34,797 bases of DNA. It comes from JBBSHE01 sp038253325. Lineage in GTDB: Bacteria > Actinomycetota > Actinomycetes > Propionibacteriales > Nocardioidaceae. The stretch lies in assembly GCA_038253325.1 (NCBI GenBank), contig JBBSHE010000030.1:1-34797 (forward strand), read 5' to 3'. The notes beneath the pieces are model-generated. The model was not told the origin of the DNA. It did not search any database and saw nothing but the letters and a program-made list of their open reading frames with translations. Shown piece by piece: positions 1 through 7,691 of this stretch (positions are counted from its first letter, which is position 1; every line of letters starts with the position of its first letter). The position numbers and the translations under genes are program-made.

Positions 1-486
1 CAAGGGTCGCTGTGGCTGATCCGCGACGTCCTGGCTGGACACACGCGGGGGTCGGACAAGTGCTGGTTCGCCATCTGGGAGGGCTGGCCGCTGCCGGACA
101 AGTGGCGAACGGCGCCCACGTTTCATCTGCCTGACCGAGATCTCCTGCTGTTCGCCGGGACCTTCGACGACCTCGATGTCGTTGCGATCGAGTTCGGCTG
201 CGCTGTCACGGAGTTCGGCGGCTCCGGCTCCCGGCTGCACGTCCCGGGCCGAACGCCGACCGCGCAGGACCACCGGATGGCAGCCGCGCATGGTCGCCAA
301 CAGCGTCAGCACCAACGACCCAGCCTGTGGTGGCCAGAGAAACGCTCCTGGGTGGTCGGCAACGAGGTGGACTCGGACGCGACCTACGTCGGCGGCTCCC
401 GCTCGCTCGCGGCCGACCTGCTGGCAGTCGATTCCCTCCAAGCCACCGAGATCGAACCAGGCGACCGCATCACCATCGAGTATTGA
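1..486 (+). CDS. Unrecognised protein, C-terminal part (5' end outside window)
   Basis: An open frame runs from the first base to a TGA at 484-486, giving about 161 residues without a start, so the gene begins upstream. I do not assign a function. The C-terminal third is the most protein-like part. It has a tryptophan-rich stretch (SLWWPEKRSWVV) followed by an acidic segment with DATYVGGS, a pattern I associate with uncharacterised actinobacterial proteins. The middle, around residues 75-105, is rich in Arg, Gln and His and reads less like a folded domain. It may be a linker or a diverged or compensated region. No membrane segment or signal peptide is visible. It converges with the MarR gene across a 92-base gap. 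Confidence 0.6.
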   Translation, partial: QGSLWLIRDVLAGHTRGSDKCWFAIWEGWPLPDKWRTAPTFHLPDRDLLLFAGTFDDLDVVAIEFGCAVTEFGGSGSRLHVPGRTPTAQDHRMAAAHGRQQRQHQRPSLWWPEKRSWVVGNEVDSDATYVGGSRSLAADLLAVDSLQATEIEPGDRITIEY

Positions 487-571
487 CACTCTCGTGCAGA
501 GACGAGACGCCCGCTCATGCTCGTCATGCCGGTTGCGGGTACGGGGGCAGGCGCCCGCTCTGCAGGAGAGC

Positions 572-590
572 GACGGCCTCACCGGCCGTC
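572..590. terminator. Hairpin between convergent genes
   Basis: GACGGCC (572-578) and GGCCGTC (584-590) form a perfect 7-bp stem with a 5-base loop. The stem straddles the stop codon of the minus-strand MarR gene and lies downstream of the plus-strand partial gene. There is no T-run on either side, so termination by this hairpin is a guess from its position. Confidence 0.3.
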
Positions 591-1085
591 GATGCGAGCG
601 GCGAGCTTGCGCAGGAGGGCACCGAGCTGACGCCGGTCCAGGTCGCTGAGCTCGGACAGCAACGCCCGTTCGTGCTCCAGCAGTCCGCTGAGTGCGCTGT
701 CGACCCGCGCCAGTCCGCGCGCAGTGAGCCGAACCCGGATCCCGCGCCGGTCGCCGTGGTCGGGGAGCCGTTCGACCAGGCCCTTGCTCTCCAGCCGGTC
801 GATCCGGTTCGTCATTGTGCCGCTCGTGACCATCGTCTCCTTCAGCAGCTGACCCGGCGACCGCTCGTACGGTGCGCCCGATCGGCGCAGCGCCGAAAGC
901 ACGTCGAACTCCCAGTTCTCGAGCTGATGAGCGGAGAACGCCTGGCGACGGGCCCGATCGAGGTGGTGTGCGAGGCGGGTGACGCGACTGAGGATGTGCA
1001 TCGGCGCGACGTCGAGATCCGGGCGCTCCCGATGCCAGGCCGCGACCAGCCGATCGACCTCGTCCTCGCTGTCCATCGCTGTCAT
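579..1085 (-). CDS. MarR-family transcriptional regulator
   Basis: 168 residues, the usual size for a MarR-family dimeric winged-helix repressor. Residues about 58-130 carry the winged-helix core: an N-terminal helix region (ENWEFDVLSALRRSG), the recognition-helix region (TSGTMTNRIDRLESKGLVER) and the beta-wing with the characteristic DHGDRRGIRVRLT. A long C-terminal helix for dimerisation follows. Ligand and targets cannot be read from the sequence. The ATG at 1085 lies one base beyond the stop codon of the adenosine deaminase frame, so the two were probably transcribed together with the deaminase first. An ATG three codons further in is a possible alternative start. Confidence 0.9.
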   Translation of the reverse strand: MTAMDSEDEVDRLVAAWHRERPDLDVAPMHILSRVTRLAHHLDRARRQAFSAHQLENWEFDVLSALRRSGAPYERSPGQLLKETMVTSGTMTNRIDRLESKGLVERLPDHGDRRGIRVRLTARGLARVDSALSGLLEHERALLSELSDLDRRQLGALLRKLAARIDGR

Positions 1086-1086
1086 T

Positions 1087-2156
1087 CTAGGAGAAGTCGT
1101 CTGGACCTCGAGACTCTTGACGCCGAGACAACGACAGGTCGTCAGGCACCCGGCACGAGACGATTGCCGCGGTGATTTCGGTCTTGACGTCGGGGTCGGC
1201 GAACGAGGCGTCGACGGCCGAGCGGGCGAGGTCGGCCAAGCCTGCCTGGTCGAGGTCGAGCAGCCGAGCGGCCACCTCGTACTCCTGGTTGAGGCTGGTC
1301 CCGAACATCGGTGGGTCGTCGGAGTTGATCGTCACCGGCACCCCGGCCGCGACGAACACCGGCAACGGATGGTCCTCGAGCGAGGCGACGGCATGTGTCG
1401 CAAGGTTGGACGTCAGGCACACCTCGAGCGGTATCCGATGCTCGGCGAGGTGTGCGAGGAGCCGCGGGTCCTGTGCGGCGGACACACCATGGCCGATCCG
1501 CTCGGCGCCGAGGAGGTCGATCGCGTCCCACACCGTCTGCGCTCCGGTGGTCTCACCCGCGTGCGGCACCGAGTGCAGCCCGGCCGCGCGGGCCCGGTCG
1601 AAGAACGGCTTGAACTGTGGTCGAGGCACTCCTAGCTCGGGTCCGCCGAGACCGAACGACACCAGGCCGTCGGGAGCGATCTCGGTGGCGATCCGTACGG
1701 TCTGCTCCGCCGCCGCCAGACCGAGCTCTCCCGGGATGTCGAAGCACCACCGAAGGACCAGTCCGAAGTCGCGCTGCGCGGCCACCCGCGCGTCCTCTCC
1801 GCCTCGCAGAACGCTTCGGCGGAGATCCCCCGGATCACCGAGGTGTACGGAGTCATCGTCAGCTCCGCGTAACGCACCTGCTGCGCGGCCATGTCCCGCG
1901 CGATCTCGTACGTCAGCAGCCGAACGTCCTCGGCGTCGCGAACGAGGTCGACGACCGAGAGGTACACCTCGACGAACGCCGCGAAGTCGGTGAACGTGAA
2001 GTACGACGCGAGCGTCGCCGGATCCGTCGGGACCGGCGAGTCCGGGTGACGGCTCGCGAGGTCCGCAACGATGCGTGGTGATGCCGAACCGACGTGGTGG
2101 ACATGGAGCTCGGCCTTCGGCAGCTCGGCGATGAACGGTGCATGGTCCGACGGCAT
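1087..2156 (-). pseudogene. add: Adenosine deaminase, interrupted by a one-base frameshift
   Basis: Two overlapping frames together give a full-length adenosine/AMP deaminase family protein (about 355 residues), which hydrolyses adenosine to inosine in purine salvage. The first frame starts at ATG 2156 and carries the metal-binding ELHVHHVGSAS motif and DFAAFVEVYLSVVDL. After about position 1800 homology continues only in the second frame, with LRWCFDIPGE, FGLGGPE, the catalytic HAGETTG and the metal/substrate motif NSDDPPMFG, ending at TAG 1087-1089. The switch falls in a GA/GC-rich stretch near 1795-1803, where EAFCEAE must join DARVAAQRD. Loss of one base explains it. Either the gene is broken or the base was miscalled. 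All catalytic residues are intact across the two frames, which favours a recent event or an error. Confidence 0.85.
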
Positions 2157-2177
2157 GGCCGAACGCTACCGGGCCGG

Positions 2178-2849
2178 TCAGGCGGGCTTGATCTGGCGGA
2201 CGACGTCCATGTCGTCGGACCCCGGCGTGCGCAGCTCCGGGTGGTGCTTGATGCCCGACAGGCCGTACCAGGCCAGGTTCACCAGGTGCGCCGCGACCTC
2301 GCGTTTCCCGGGCGTGCGGGTGTCGAGCCACCACTGACCGGTCGTTCCCACCATGCCCACGAGCATCTGCGCATACAGGGGGGCGATCTTCGGGTCGAAC
2401 CCGCGGGTCCGGAACTCCTCCTCGATGATGTACTCGACGCGGGATGCGACGTCGGAGATGATCGTGCCGAACGACCCGGACGAGCCGATCGGCGAGTCCC
2501 GGACCAGGATCCGGAAACCGTCCGACGACTGCTCGATGTACTCCAACAACGACACGGCCGCCTGCTCGAGCAGCACCCGAGGATCCTCGCCCGTCAATGC
2601 GGAACGCATCATGTCGACGAGGTGGCGGACCTCGCGGTCGACGACGACCGCATACAGGCCGTCCTTGCTGTTGAAGTGCTCGTAGACGATCGGTTTCGAG
2701 ACACCTGCGCGAGCCGCAACCTCCTCGATCGACGTCCCTTCGAACCCGCGCGCTGCGAACAGCGCACGCGCGATCTCGATCAGCTGGTCACGCCGCTCGG
2801 CGCTCGACATGCGTGGCCGGCGACCAGTGGGACTTCGTCGTGGCGTCAC
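2178..2849 (-). CDS. TetR-family regulator, probable control of the adjacent desaturase
   Basis: About 223 residues from a GTG at 2849. An ATG at 2810 would give 210 residues, and neither start has a strong ribosome site. I prefer the GTG because the basic leader TPRRSPTGRRPR is, as I recall, common in related regulators. The N-terminal helix-turn-helix is clear (TSIEEVAARAGVSKPIVYEHFNSKDGLY), and the long helical C-terminal ligand domain has no specific signature I can name. It lies 13 bases after the desaturase stop on the same strand and is likely co-transcribed with it. Together with the palindrome at 3868-3896 this suggests autoregulation and lipid-responsive repression of the desaturase. 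That role is inference. Confidence 0.85.
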   Translation of the reverse strand: MTPRRSPTGRRPRMSSAERRDQLIEIARALFAARGFEGTSIEEVAARAGVSKPIVYEHFNSKDGLYAVVVDREVRHLVDMMRSALTGEDPRVLLEQAAVSLLEYIEQSSDGFRILVRDSPIGSSGSFGTIISDVASRVEYIIEEEFRTRGFDPKIAPLYAQMLVGMVGTTGQWWLDTRTPGKREVAAHLVNLAWYGLSGIKHHPELRTPGSDDMDVVRQIKPA

Positions 2850-2862
2850 TCGCGACAGCGTG

Positions 2863-3831
2863 TCAGCTGGACTGGGGCTGCACGCGCTTGGCGGCCAGCC
2901 GTTCGGGAACGGGCCAGCGCACGGCTTCGATCCAGCCGAACTTCTCGAAGAGCCAGATGAGCCGCGCGGTGGTGTCGACCTGCCCGCGCAGGACGCCATG
3001 CCGGGCGCAGGTCGGATCGCTGTGGTGGAGGTTGTGCCAGGACTCGCCGAACGACGGGATCGCGAGCCACCACACGTTGCCGGACCTGTCCCGTGACTTG
3101 AACGGTTGGTTGCCGACGGCGTGGCAGATCGAGTTGATCGACCAGGTCACGTGGTGGAGTACGCCGACGCGGACCAGCGACGCCCAGAAGAACGCGGTCA
3201 GCGCGCCGTGCCACGACATCGACCACAGCCCGCCGGCGAGGGCGGGGAGGAGGAACGAGATCGCCGCCCAGACCGGGAACAGCTTGTTGATCCGCACGAT
3301 GTCCTTGTCCTTGAGCAGGTCGGGTGCGTACTGCCGGGTGGGCGTCTTCTCGGGGTCGAACAGCCATCCCATGTGCGCGTGCCAGAGACCCTTGACGAGC
3401 GCGGGCGCCGTGTTGCCGTAGCGCCACGGCGAGTGCGGGTCGCCCTCGCGGTCGGAGAACTTGTGATGCTTGCGGTGGTCGGCCACCCAGCGCACGATCT
3501 CTCCCTGGATCGCCATGGACCCGGCGATCCCGAGCGCGATCTTCAAGCCACGGTTGGGTTTGAACGACTTGTGCGTGAAGTAGCGGTGGAACCCGATCGT
3601 AACGCCGTGGCCTGTGAGCTCATACATCACGACGGCGATCACGATGTCGTGCCAGCCGAGCCAGCCGCCCCAGGCGATCGGGACCGCTGCGACGAGCGCA
3701 AGGAACGGGAGGAAGATGAAGAACGCGACAAGGGCACGCTCCGTCGGCGTCGAGTGGGTCGGTTCCGGCGCTTCGGGTGGCTGCGTCGACGCGACCCGGT
3801 CGGGCGCGACGGCGGTCGCTGTTGGCGTCAT
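2863..3831 (-). CDS. Acyl-CoA (stearoyl-type) fatty acid desaturase
   Basis: 322-residue membrane di-iron desaturase that introduces a double bond, probably delta-9, into acyl-CoA or acyl-lipid chains, adjusting membrane fluidity. The three histidine boxes are all present: HRYFTH (82-87), HRKHH (119-123) and HNLHH (266-270), with an extra His pair at HHVTWSIN. Hydrophobic segments lie near residues 33-55, 61-80, 97-110 and 185-225, fitting the four-helix topology of the family. The N-terminal 30 residues are Pro/Thr-rich and probably disordered. The start at ATG 3831 is supported by a perfect AGGAGG eight bases upstream. The electron donor is not encoded nearby. The TetR gene follows after 13 bases and an operator-like palindrome lies 36 bases upstream of the start. 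Confidence 0.93.
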   Translation of the reverse strand: MTPTATAVAPDRVASTQPPEAPEPTHSTPTERALVAFFIFLPFLALVAAVPIAWGGWLGWHDIVIAVVMYELTGHGVTIGFHRYFTHKSFKPNRGLKIALGIAGSMAIQGEIVRWVADHRKHHKFSDREGDPHSPWRYGNTAPALVKGLWHAHMGWLFDPEKTPTRQYAPDLLKDKDIVRINKLFPVWAAISFLLPALAGGLWSMSWHGALTAFFWASLVRVGVLHHVTWSINSICHAVGNQPFKSRDRSGNVWWLAIPSFGESWHNLHHSDPTCARHGVLRGQVDTTARLIWLFEKFGWIEAVRWPVPERLAAKRVQPQSS

Positions 3832-3867
3832 GCGGATGGCCTCCTGGAGATGGTGTTCAAGTCCTAC

Positions 3868-3896
3868 TTACGCAACCGTAACCTACGGTGCCGTAA
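3868..3896. promoter_or_regulatory. 29-bp imperfect palindrome, candidate TetR operator for the desaturase
   Basis: Reading outward from the centre, ACCGTA pairs with TACGGT and TTACG pairs with CGTAA, so 22 of 29 positions are symmetric. The core motif CCGTAAC also occurs twice as a direct repeat. It lies 36-64 bases upstream of the desaturase ATG, where a promoter is expected. Known TetR-type lipid regulators bind palindromes of this size upstream of desaturase genes. Assigning this one to the neighbouring TetR is inference. Confidence 0.6.
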
Positions 3897-4050
3897 CTTG
3901 CCAGCGGCGCCTCGCCGCGGCGCCGGGTGGTGCGGCGCCAGGGCAACGTTTCGGCGCGTACCGGGCTGCTCAACCCGGGTTCGTACGGCGCTCGCCCGGG
4001 GACGGGCCGCACCGCCGGAGCATGTTCGTCGGACGAGGTGGGCAGCGGGC

Positions 4051-4070
4051 AGACTATGGCAGACTGTGGC
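4051..4070 (+). repeat. Tandem 10-bp repeat upstream of tRNA-Gln
   Basis: AGACTATGGC is followed directly by AGACTGTGGC, differing at one base. It lies 35 bases upstream of the tRNA-Gln gene, where its promoter is expected. No convincing -35/-10 pair could be fixed. The rest of the 273-base gap between the desaturase and tRNA-Gln (3832-4104) holds the palindrome above and several GGCGCC-rich inverted repeats, with no gene. Confidence 0.4.
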
Positions 4071-4104
4071 GGCGCAAGCCGCTGTCCTGGCACCGGTTTG
4101 GCCG

Positions 4105-4177
4105 TCCCCTGTGGGGTAACCTGGCAGCCCGCAAGCCTTTGAAGCTTGAGGTCCTGGATCGAAGCCAGGCAGGGGAG
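4105..4177 (+). tRNA. tRNA-Gln (anticodon TTG)
   Basis: The cloverleaf folds fully. Acceptor TCCCCTG (4105-4111) pairs with CAGGGGA (4170-4176), with discriminator G 4177. The D stem is GGGT/GCCC with GG in the loop. Anticodon stem CAAGC/GCTTG encloses loop CTTTGAA (anticodon 4139-4141), and T stem CCTGG pairs with CCAGG. The variable loop is AGGT. CCA is not encoded. The T loop reads ATCGAAG, with A where the nearly universal T54 is expected and G at position 60. tRNA-Gln directly ahead of glmU is a recurrent actinobacterial arrangement as I recall it, which supports the call. Confidence 0.92.
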
Positions 4178-4219
4178 CCCGGGCGGCGACGGTTCGGCGA
4201 CGCGGAGGAGACTGCACAC

Positions 4220-5722
4220 GTGACAGCCCAGCACGTGACAGACCAGCGCGCGGTCGCCCTCGTCGTACTGGCGGCCGGTGGTGGTACGCGGATGCGTTCG
4301 GCGGTCCCCAAGGTGCTCCACACCATCGGTGGGTGCACGCTGCTTGCCCATGTACTGCGGGCGGCGACCGGCGTGTCCCCGGACCGGCTCGTGGTCGTCG
4401 TCGCCTCGACGCCTTCAGAGCTCGTCGAAGAGGTACGGGCGGCTGCCGCCGGGGCGACCACGGTGATCCAGGATCGGGCCGGCGGGACGGGGCATGCGAC
4501 GCAGCTCGCCCTTGATGCACTCGGAGATTTCGAAGGGACCGTCGTGGTGCTGTTCGGCGACACGCCGCTCGTGACGCCGGAGCTGATCGCCGACCTGGTG
4601 GTCGAGCACGCCGCAGCGGACGCGTCGGCGACCGTCCTGTCCGCGGTTCTCGACGACCCGACTGGCTACGGAAGAGTCGTGCGTGACTCGGTCGGCCAGG
4701 TCCAGCGCGTGGTCGAGCAGCGCGACGCGAGCACCGACGAGGCGTCGATCAAGGAGGTCAACTCCGGGATCATGGCGCTCGACGCACGGTCCCTGCGGTC
4801 GGTCATCGGTCGTCTCGACGACGACAACGAGCAGGGCGAGCTTCTTCTCACCGACGTGATCGGCCTGCTCCGTGCCGATGGCCGGTCGGTCCATGCGGTC
4901 GCTACCACCGACCGCTGGCAGACGGAGGGCTGCAACGACCGGGCCCAGCTCGCCCGGCTGGGTGCGGAGCTGAATCGGCGGGTTGTCGACGCATGGATGA
5001 CGGCCGGGGTCACGGTGGTCGACCCGGCATCGACCTGGATCGACGTCGACGTCGAGCTTGCGGCAGACGTCACGATCAAGCCGGGCGTTCAGCTTCTCGG
5101 CCGGACCAGGATCGCCTCGGGCGCCTCGATCGGGCCGGACTCGACGCTCGTGGACGTGTACGTCGACGAGGCCGCCGAGGTCGTACGCGCCCATGCCAGC
5201 CAGGCGCTGATCGGCCCCCGGGTCACGGTCGGCCCGTTCGCCTATCTCCGGCCCGGCACCGTGATCGGTGCGGACGGCAAGGTCGGCGCGTTCGTCGAGA
5301 CGAAGAACTCCACCTTGGGCCAGGCGGCGAAGGTGCCACACCTGTCGTACGTGGGCGACGCCGACATCGGTGACGGGACCAACATCGGTGCCGGCACGAT
5401 CTTCGCCAACTATGACGGTGAACGAAAGCACCGGACGGTGATCGGGCGCCATTGTCGGACCGGGTCCGACAATGTGTTCGTTGCCCCGGTCGTCGTCGGC
5501 GACGGCGCCTCGACCGGCGCGGGCACGGTGGTACGGCGCGACGTACCACCGGGCGCGCTCGCTCTGAGCGCCGGAAGCCAGCGTCATGTCGATGGCTGGG
5601 TGGAGCGGAAGTGGCCGGACTCCGGCTCCGCCGAGGCGGCCCGGGCCGCCGCGCGCGTCACCGCGGAGGAAGCCCCCGATGCGGACATGCCGGCGGCAGA
5701 GCGCCAGAACGAGCCATCATGA
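4220..5722 (+). CDS. glmU: Bifunctional UDP-N-acetylglucosamine pyrophosphorylase / glucosamine-1-phosphate acetyltransferase
   Basis: 500 residues from GTG 4220, with GGAGGAG at 4204-4210 nine bases upstream. It makes UDP-GlcNAc for peptidoglycan and other wall polymers: acetyl-CoA-dependent N-acetylation of GlcN-1-P, then uridylyl transfer. The N-terminal nucleotidyltransferase domain begins with AAGGGTRMRSAVPKVLH (about residues 18-34) and includes the GTGHATQLA substrate loop and the EVNSGIM segment. The C-terminal half is a left-handed beta-helix of hexapeptide repeats ending in GTIFANYDGERKHRT and GSDNVFVAPVVVG, the acetyltransferase site. The last 45 residues are Ala/Glu-rich and unstructured, longer than in E. 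coli. The stop overlaps the prs start (ATGA), so the two are translationally coupled. Confidence 0.95.
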   Translation: MTAQHVTDQRAVALVVLAAGGGTRMRSAVPKVLHTIGGCTLLAHVLRAATGVSPDRLVVVVASTPSELVEEVRAAAAGATTVIQDRAGGTGHATQLALDALGDFEGTVVVLFGDTPLVTPELIADLVVEHAAADASATVLSAVLDDPTGYGRVVRDSVGQVQRVVEQRDASTDEASIKEVNSGIMALDARSLRSVIGRLDDDNEQGELLLTDVIGLLRADGRSVHAVATTDRWQTEGCNDRAQLARLGAELNRRVVDAWMTAGVTVVDPASTWIDVDVELAADVTIKPGVQLLGRTRIASGASIGPDSTLVDVYVDEAAEVVRAHASQALIGPRVTVGPFAYLRPGTVIGADGKVGAFVETKNSTLGQAAKVPHLSYVGDADIGDGTNIGAGTIFANYDGERKHRTVIGRHCRTGSDNVFVAPVVVGDGASTGAGTVVRRDVPPGALALSAGSQRHVDGWVERKWPDSGSAEAARAAARVTAEEAPDADMPAAERQNEPS

Positions 5723-6702
5723 GCGGGCTGAAGCGCACCACCGAGAAGAACCTGATGATCTTCTCCGGGCGCGGCTACCCAGAGTTGTCGCTGGAGGTCT
5801 CGCAGCTGATCGGCAGTGGACTGGTTCCGACGACGGCGTACGACTTCGCGAACGGTGAGATCTACATCCGCTACCAGGAGTCCGTGCGCGGAAGCGACGC
5901 CTTCGTGATCCAGAGCCACACGGTCCCGATCAACGACCAGATCATGGAGCAGCTGATCATGGTCGACGCGCTGAAGCGGGCGTCGGCGAAGCGGATCACG
6001 GTGGTGATGCCGTTCTACGGTTATGCGCGCCAGGACAAGAAACACCTCGGTCGCGAGCCGATCTCGGCCCGTCTGATGGCCGATCTCTACAAGACGGCCG
6101 GTGCGCATCGCTTGATGGCGGTCGACCTGCACACGGCGCAGATCCAGGGCTTCTTCGACGGGCCGGTTGACCATCTGATGGCGCTCCCGGTGCTGTCGGA
6201 CTACGTCGCGGAGCACTACGGCGACCGAGAGCTCGCGGTCGTCTCGCCCGACGCGGGCCGGATCAAGGTCGCCGAGGCGTGGTCGGCCCGCCTCGGCGGC
6301 GCACCACTCGCCTTCATCCACAAGACCCGCGACGTCACGCGACCGAACCGAGCGGTCGCCAACCGCGTCGTCGGCGAAATCGCCGGGCGCACCTGCGTCG
6401 TCGTCGACGACCTGATCGACACCGGCGGGACGATCACGGGCGCCGCCGAGGCGTTGGCCGACGCCGGGGCCGGCGACGTCGTGTGTGTCGCGACGCATCC
6501 GGTGCTGTCCGGCCCGGCGCCCCAGCGGTTGACCGATGGCCCGATCTGCGAGGTCGTGGTCACGAACACGCTTCCGGTATCGGCCGAGCGGCAGTTCGCG
6601 AAGCTCACGACGTTGTCGATCGCGCCGCTGATCGCGCGGGCGATCCAGGAGGTCTTCGAGGACGGGTCGGTGACGAGTCTGTTCGCGGGCAGCGCACAAT
6701 AG
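5719..6702 (+). CDS. prs: Ribose-phosphate pyrophosphokinase (PRPP synthetase)
   Basis: 327-residue class I PRPP synthetase, converting ribose 5-phosphate and ATP to PRPP for purine, pyrimidine, histidine, tryptophan and NAD synthesis. Visible motifs are the N-terminal FSGRGYPEL, the flexible catalytic loop region MPFYGYARQDKKHLGREPISA (98-118), the metal-binding VDLHTAQIQGFF (135-146) and the PRPP-binding loop VVVDDLIDTGGT (227-238). Length and motif order are normal. Its ATG overlaps the glmU stop by four bases. The conserved partner normally found next downstream, rplY, is displaced here by about 3.6 kb of accessory genes. Confidence 0.96.
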   Translation: MSGLKRTTEKNLMIFSGRGYPELSLEVSQLIGSGLVPTTAYDFANGEIYIRYQESVRGSDAFVIQSHTVPINDQIMEQLIMVDALKRASAKRITVVMPFYGYARQDKKHLGREPISARLMADLYKTAGAHRLMAVDLHTAQIQGFFDGPVDHLMALPVLSDYVAEHYGDRELAVVSPDAGRIKVAEAWSARLGGAPLAFIHKTRDVTRPNRAVANRVVGEIAGRTCVVVDDLIDTGGTITGAAEALADAGAGDVVCVATHPVLSGPAPQRLTDGPICEVVVTNTLPVSAERQFAKLTTLSIAPLIARAIQEVFEDGSVTSLFAGSAQ

Positions 6703-6728
6703 GGCACCGTCAGCGTGAGCCGGGTCAC

Positions 6729-6746
6729 CGCGATTCGAATATCGCG
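6729..6746. promoter_or_regulatory. Inverted repeat ahead of the Crp-like gene
   Basis: CGCGAT (6729-6734) and ATCGCG (6741-6746) flank a 6-base AT-richer centre in the 107-base gap between prs and the Crp/Fnr-type regulator. It may be an operator or a weak prs terminator. There is no T-run, so I lean towards a protein-binding site. Confidence 0.35.
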
Positions 6747-6809
6747 ACTGTCCGGTACGTGCGCGCAATCGGCTGATTACCCGACGGTGGGCGCCGCCCT
6801 AGACGGATA

Positions 6810-7565
6810 ATGCGAGCTGTGATCGGCCAACCCGACCTCGTTCCGGTTCTCCGACGGTCCTACTTGTTCGAGACAATGGACGTCGCGGCGCTGGAGCCGT
6901 TGGCGGCGGTCGCGACGACGAGGCGTTACGTCCGTGGTGAGTATGTGATCCGAGCCGGCGATCCGGCAAACGAGCTGTGGGTCGTGATGACCGGCGAGGT
7001 CAAGGATTCTGTCGTCTCCATCGACGGTGAGGAGATCGTGTACTACGTGCACGGCCCGGGAATGACGTTCGGCGAACCTGGCTTCTTCGCGGTCGACAAG
7101 CATCGAATCGTCGGGGTGATCGCGACCGTGCCGTCGACGCTGCTCAGACTCGACCGCCGAGATCTGGTCCCGTTCATGCATCGTCACCCGGAGATCAAGG
7201 ACCGCGTGCTCGAAGGCCTCGCGTCGAACAACCGTTGGCAGACAACGCTGATCTCGATGCTCGCGACCCGACCCCTGGCCGATCGGCTGGTGCTGCGGTT
7301 GCTGGAGCTCGTCGAAACGAACGCGGGCCGGACAGACGGCTCGACCGTCACCCCGAAGATCTCGCAGTCGACTCTCGCAGCGATGGTCGGTGTGAGCCGC
7401 GAGAACGTCAACCGAGCGCTCGCCGTGCTCACCGCGCAAGGATCGATCCGTCGCGAAGAGGGTCGCTACGTGTTGCTCGACGTGGAGGGCTTGCGCCGTG
7501 CGCTCTCCAACGGATGGCCGCTGGCTGTCCGTCGCGACCGGCGGGTCGAGAGCGACTCCCGGTAA
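6810..7565 (+). CDS. Crp/Fnr-family transcriptional regulator
   Basis: 251 residues from ATG 6810; a GTG three codons in is also possible, and the ribosome site is weak. Residues about 18-125 form a cyclic-nucleotide-type beta-barrel (YVRGEYVIRAGDPANELWVVMTGEVKD and FGEPGFFAVDKHR). A dimerisation helix follows, then a Crp-type helix-turn-helix near residues 185-225 (ISQSTLAAMVGVSRENVNRALAVL) and a short wing (GSIRREEGRYVLLD). No Cys cluster for an Fnr iron-sulfur centre is present. The phosphate-binding cassette typical of cAMP sensors is not obvious, so the effector is unknown. It lies directly upstream of an oxidase/glycosyltransferase pair with TGTGA-type motifs between them, a plausible target. 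Confidence 0.88.
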   Translation: MRAVIGQPDLVPVLRRSYLFETMDVAALEPLAAVATTRRYVRGEYVIRAGDPANELWVVMTGEVKDSVVSIDGEEIVYYVHGPGMTFGEPGFFAVDKHRIVGVIATVPSTLLRLDRRDLVPFMHRHPEIKDRVLEGLASNNRWQTTLISMLATRPLADRLVLRLLELVETNAGRTDGSTVTPKISQSTLAAMVGVSRENVNRALAVLTAQGSIRREEGRYVLLDVEGLRRALSNGWPLAVRRDRRVESDSR

Positions 7566-7591
7566 ACGACCGCACTCAGGCCCTTAACGGA

Positions 7592-7665
7592 TGTGATGCT
7601 TCGTCACAGGAAACGTGTGACGCGGCGACATAGCGCTGCTCGCCAACCTCGCCGACGATATGTGA
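7592..7665 (+). promoter_or_regulatory. Cluster of TGTGA motifs upstream of the FAD oxidase
   Basis: TGTGATGCTTCGTCACA at 7592-7608 is a 17-bp near-palindrome with Crp-type half sites (TGTGA, TCACA) separated by 7 rather than the usual 6 bases. Two further TGTGACG half sites follow at 7616 and 7661. All lie in the 126-base gap between the Crp-like gene and the oxidase. Binding by the neighbouring regulator is inference. Confidence 0.45.
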
Positions 7666-7691
7666 CGCACACGTCGAAAGAGAGAGCCCCA

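Noticed and set aside
3614..4219. Upstream extension of the glmU frame
   Set aside because: It runs through the tRNA-Gln gene and the desaturase promoter region; the GTG at 4220 has a good ribosome site and family-like N terminus.
4415..5587. Minus-strand open frame of 390 codons opposite glmU
   Set aside because: Shadow of glmU; low-complexity Arg/Asp/Gly sequence with no motif.
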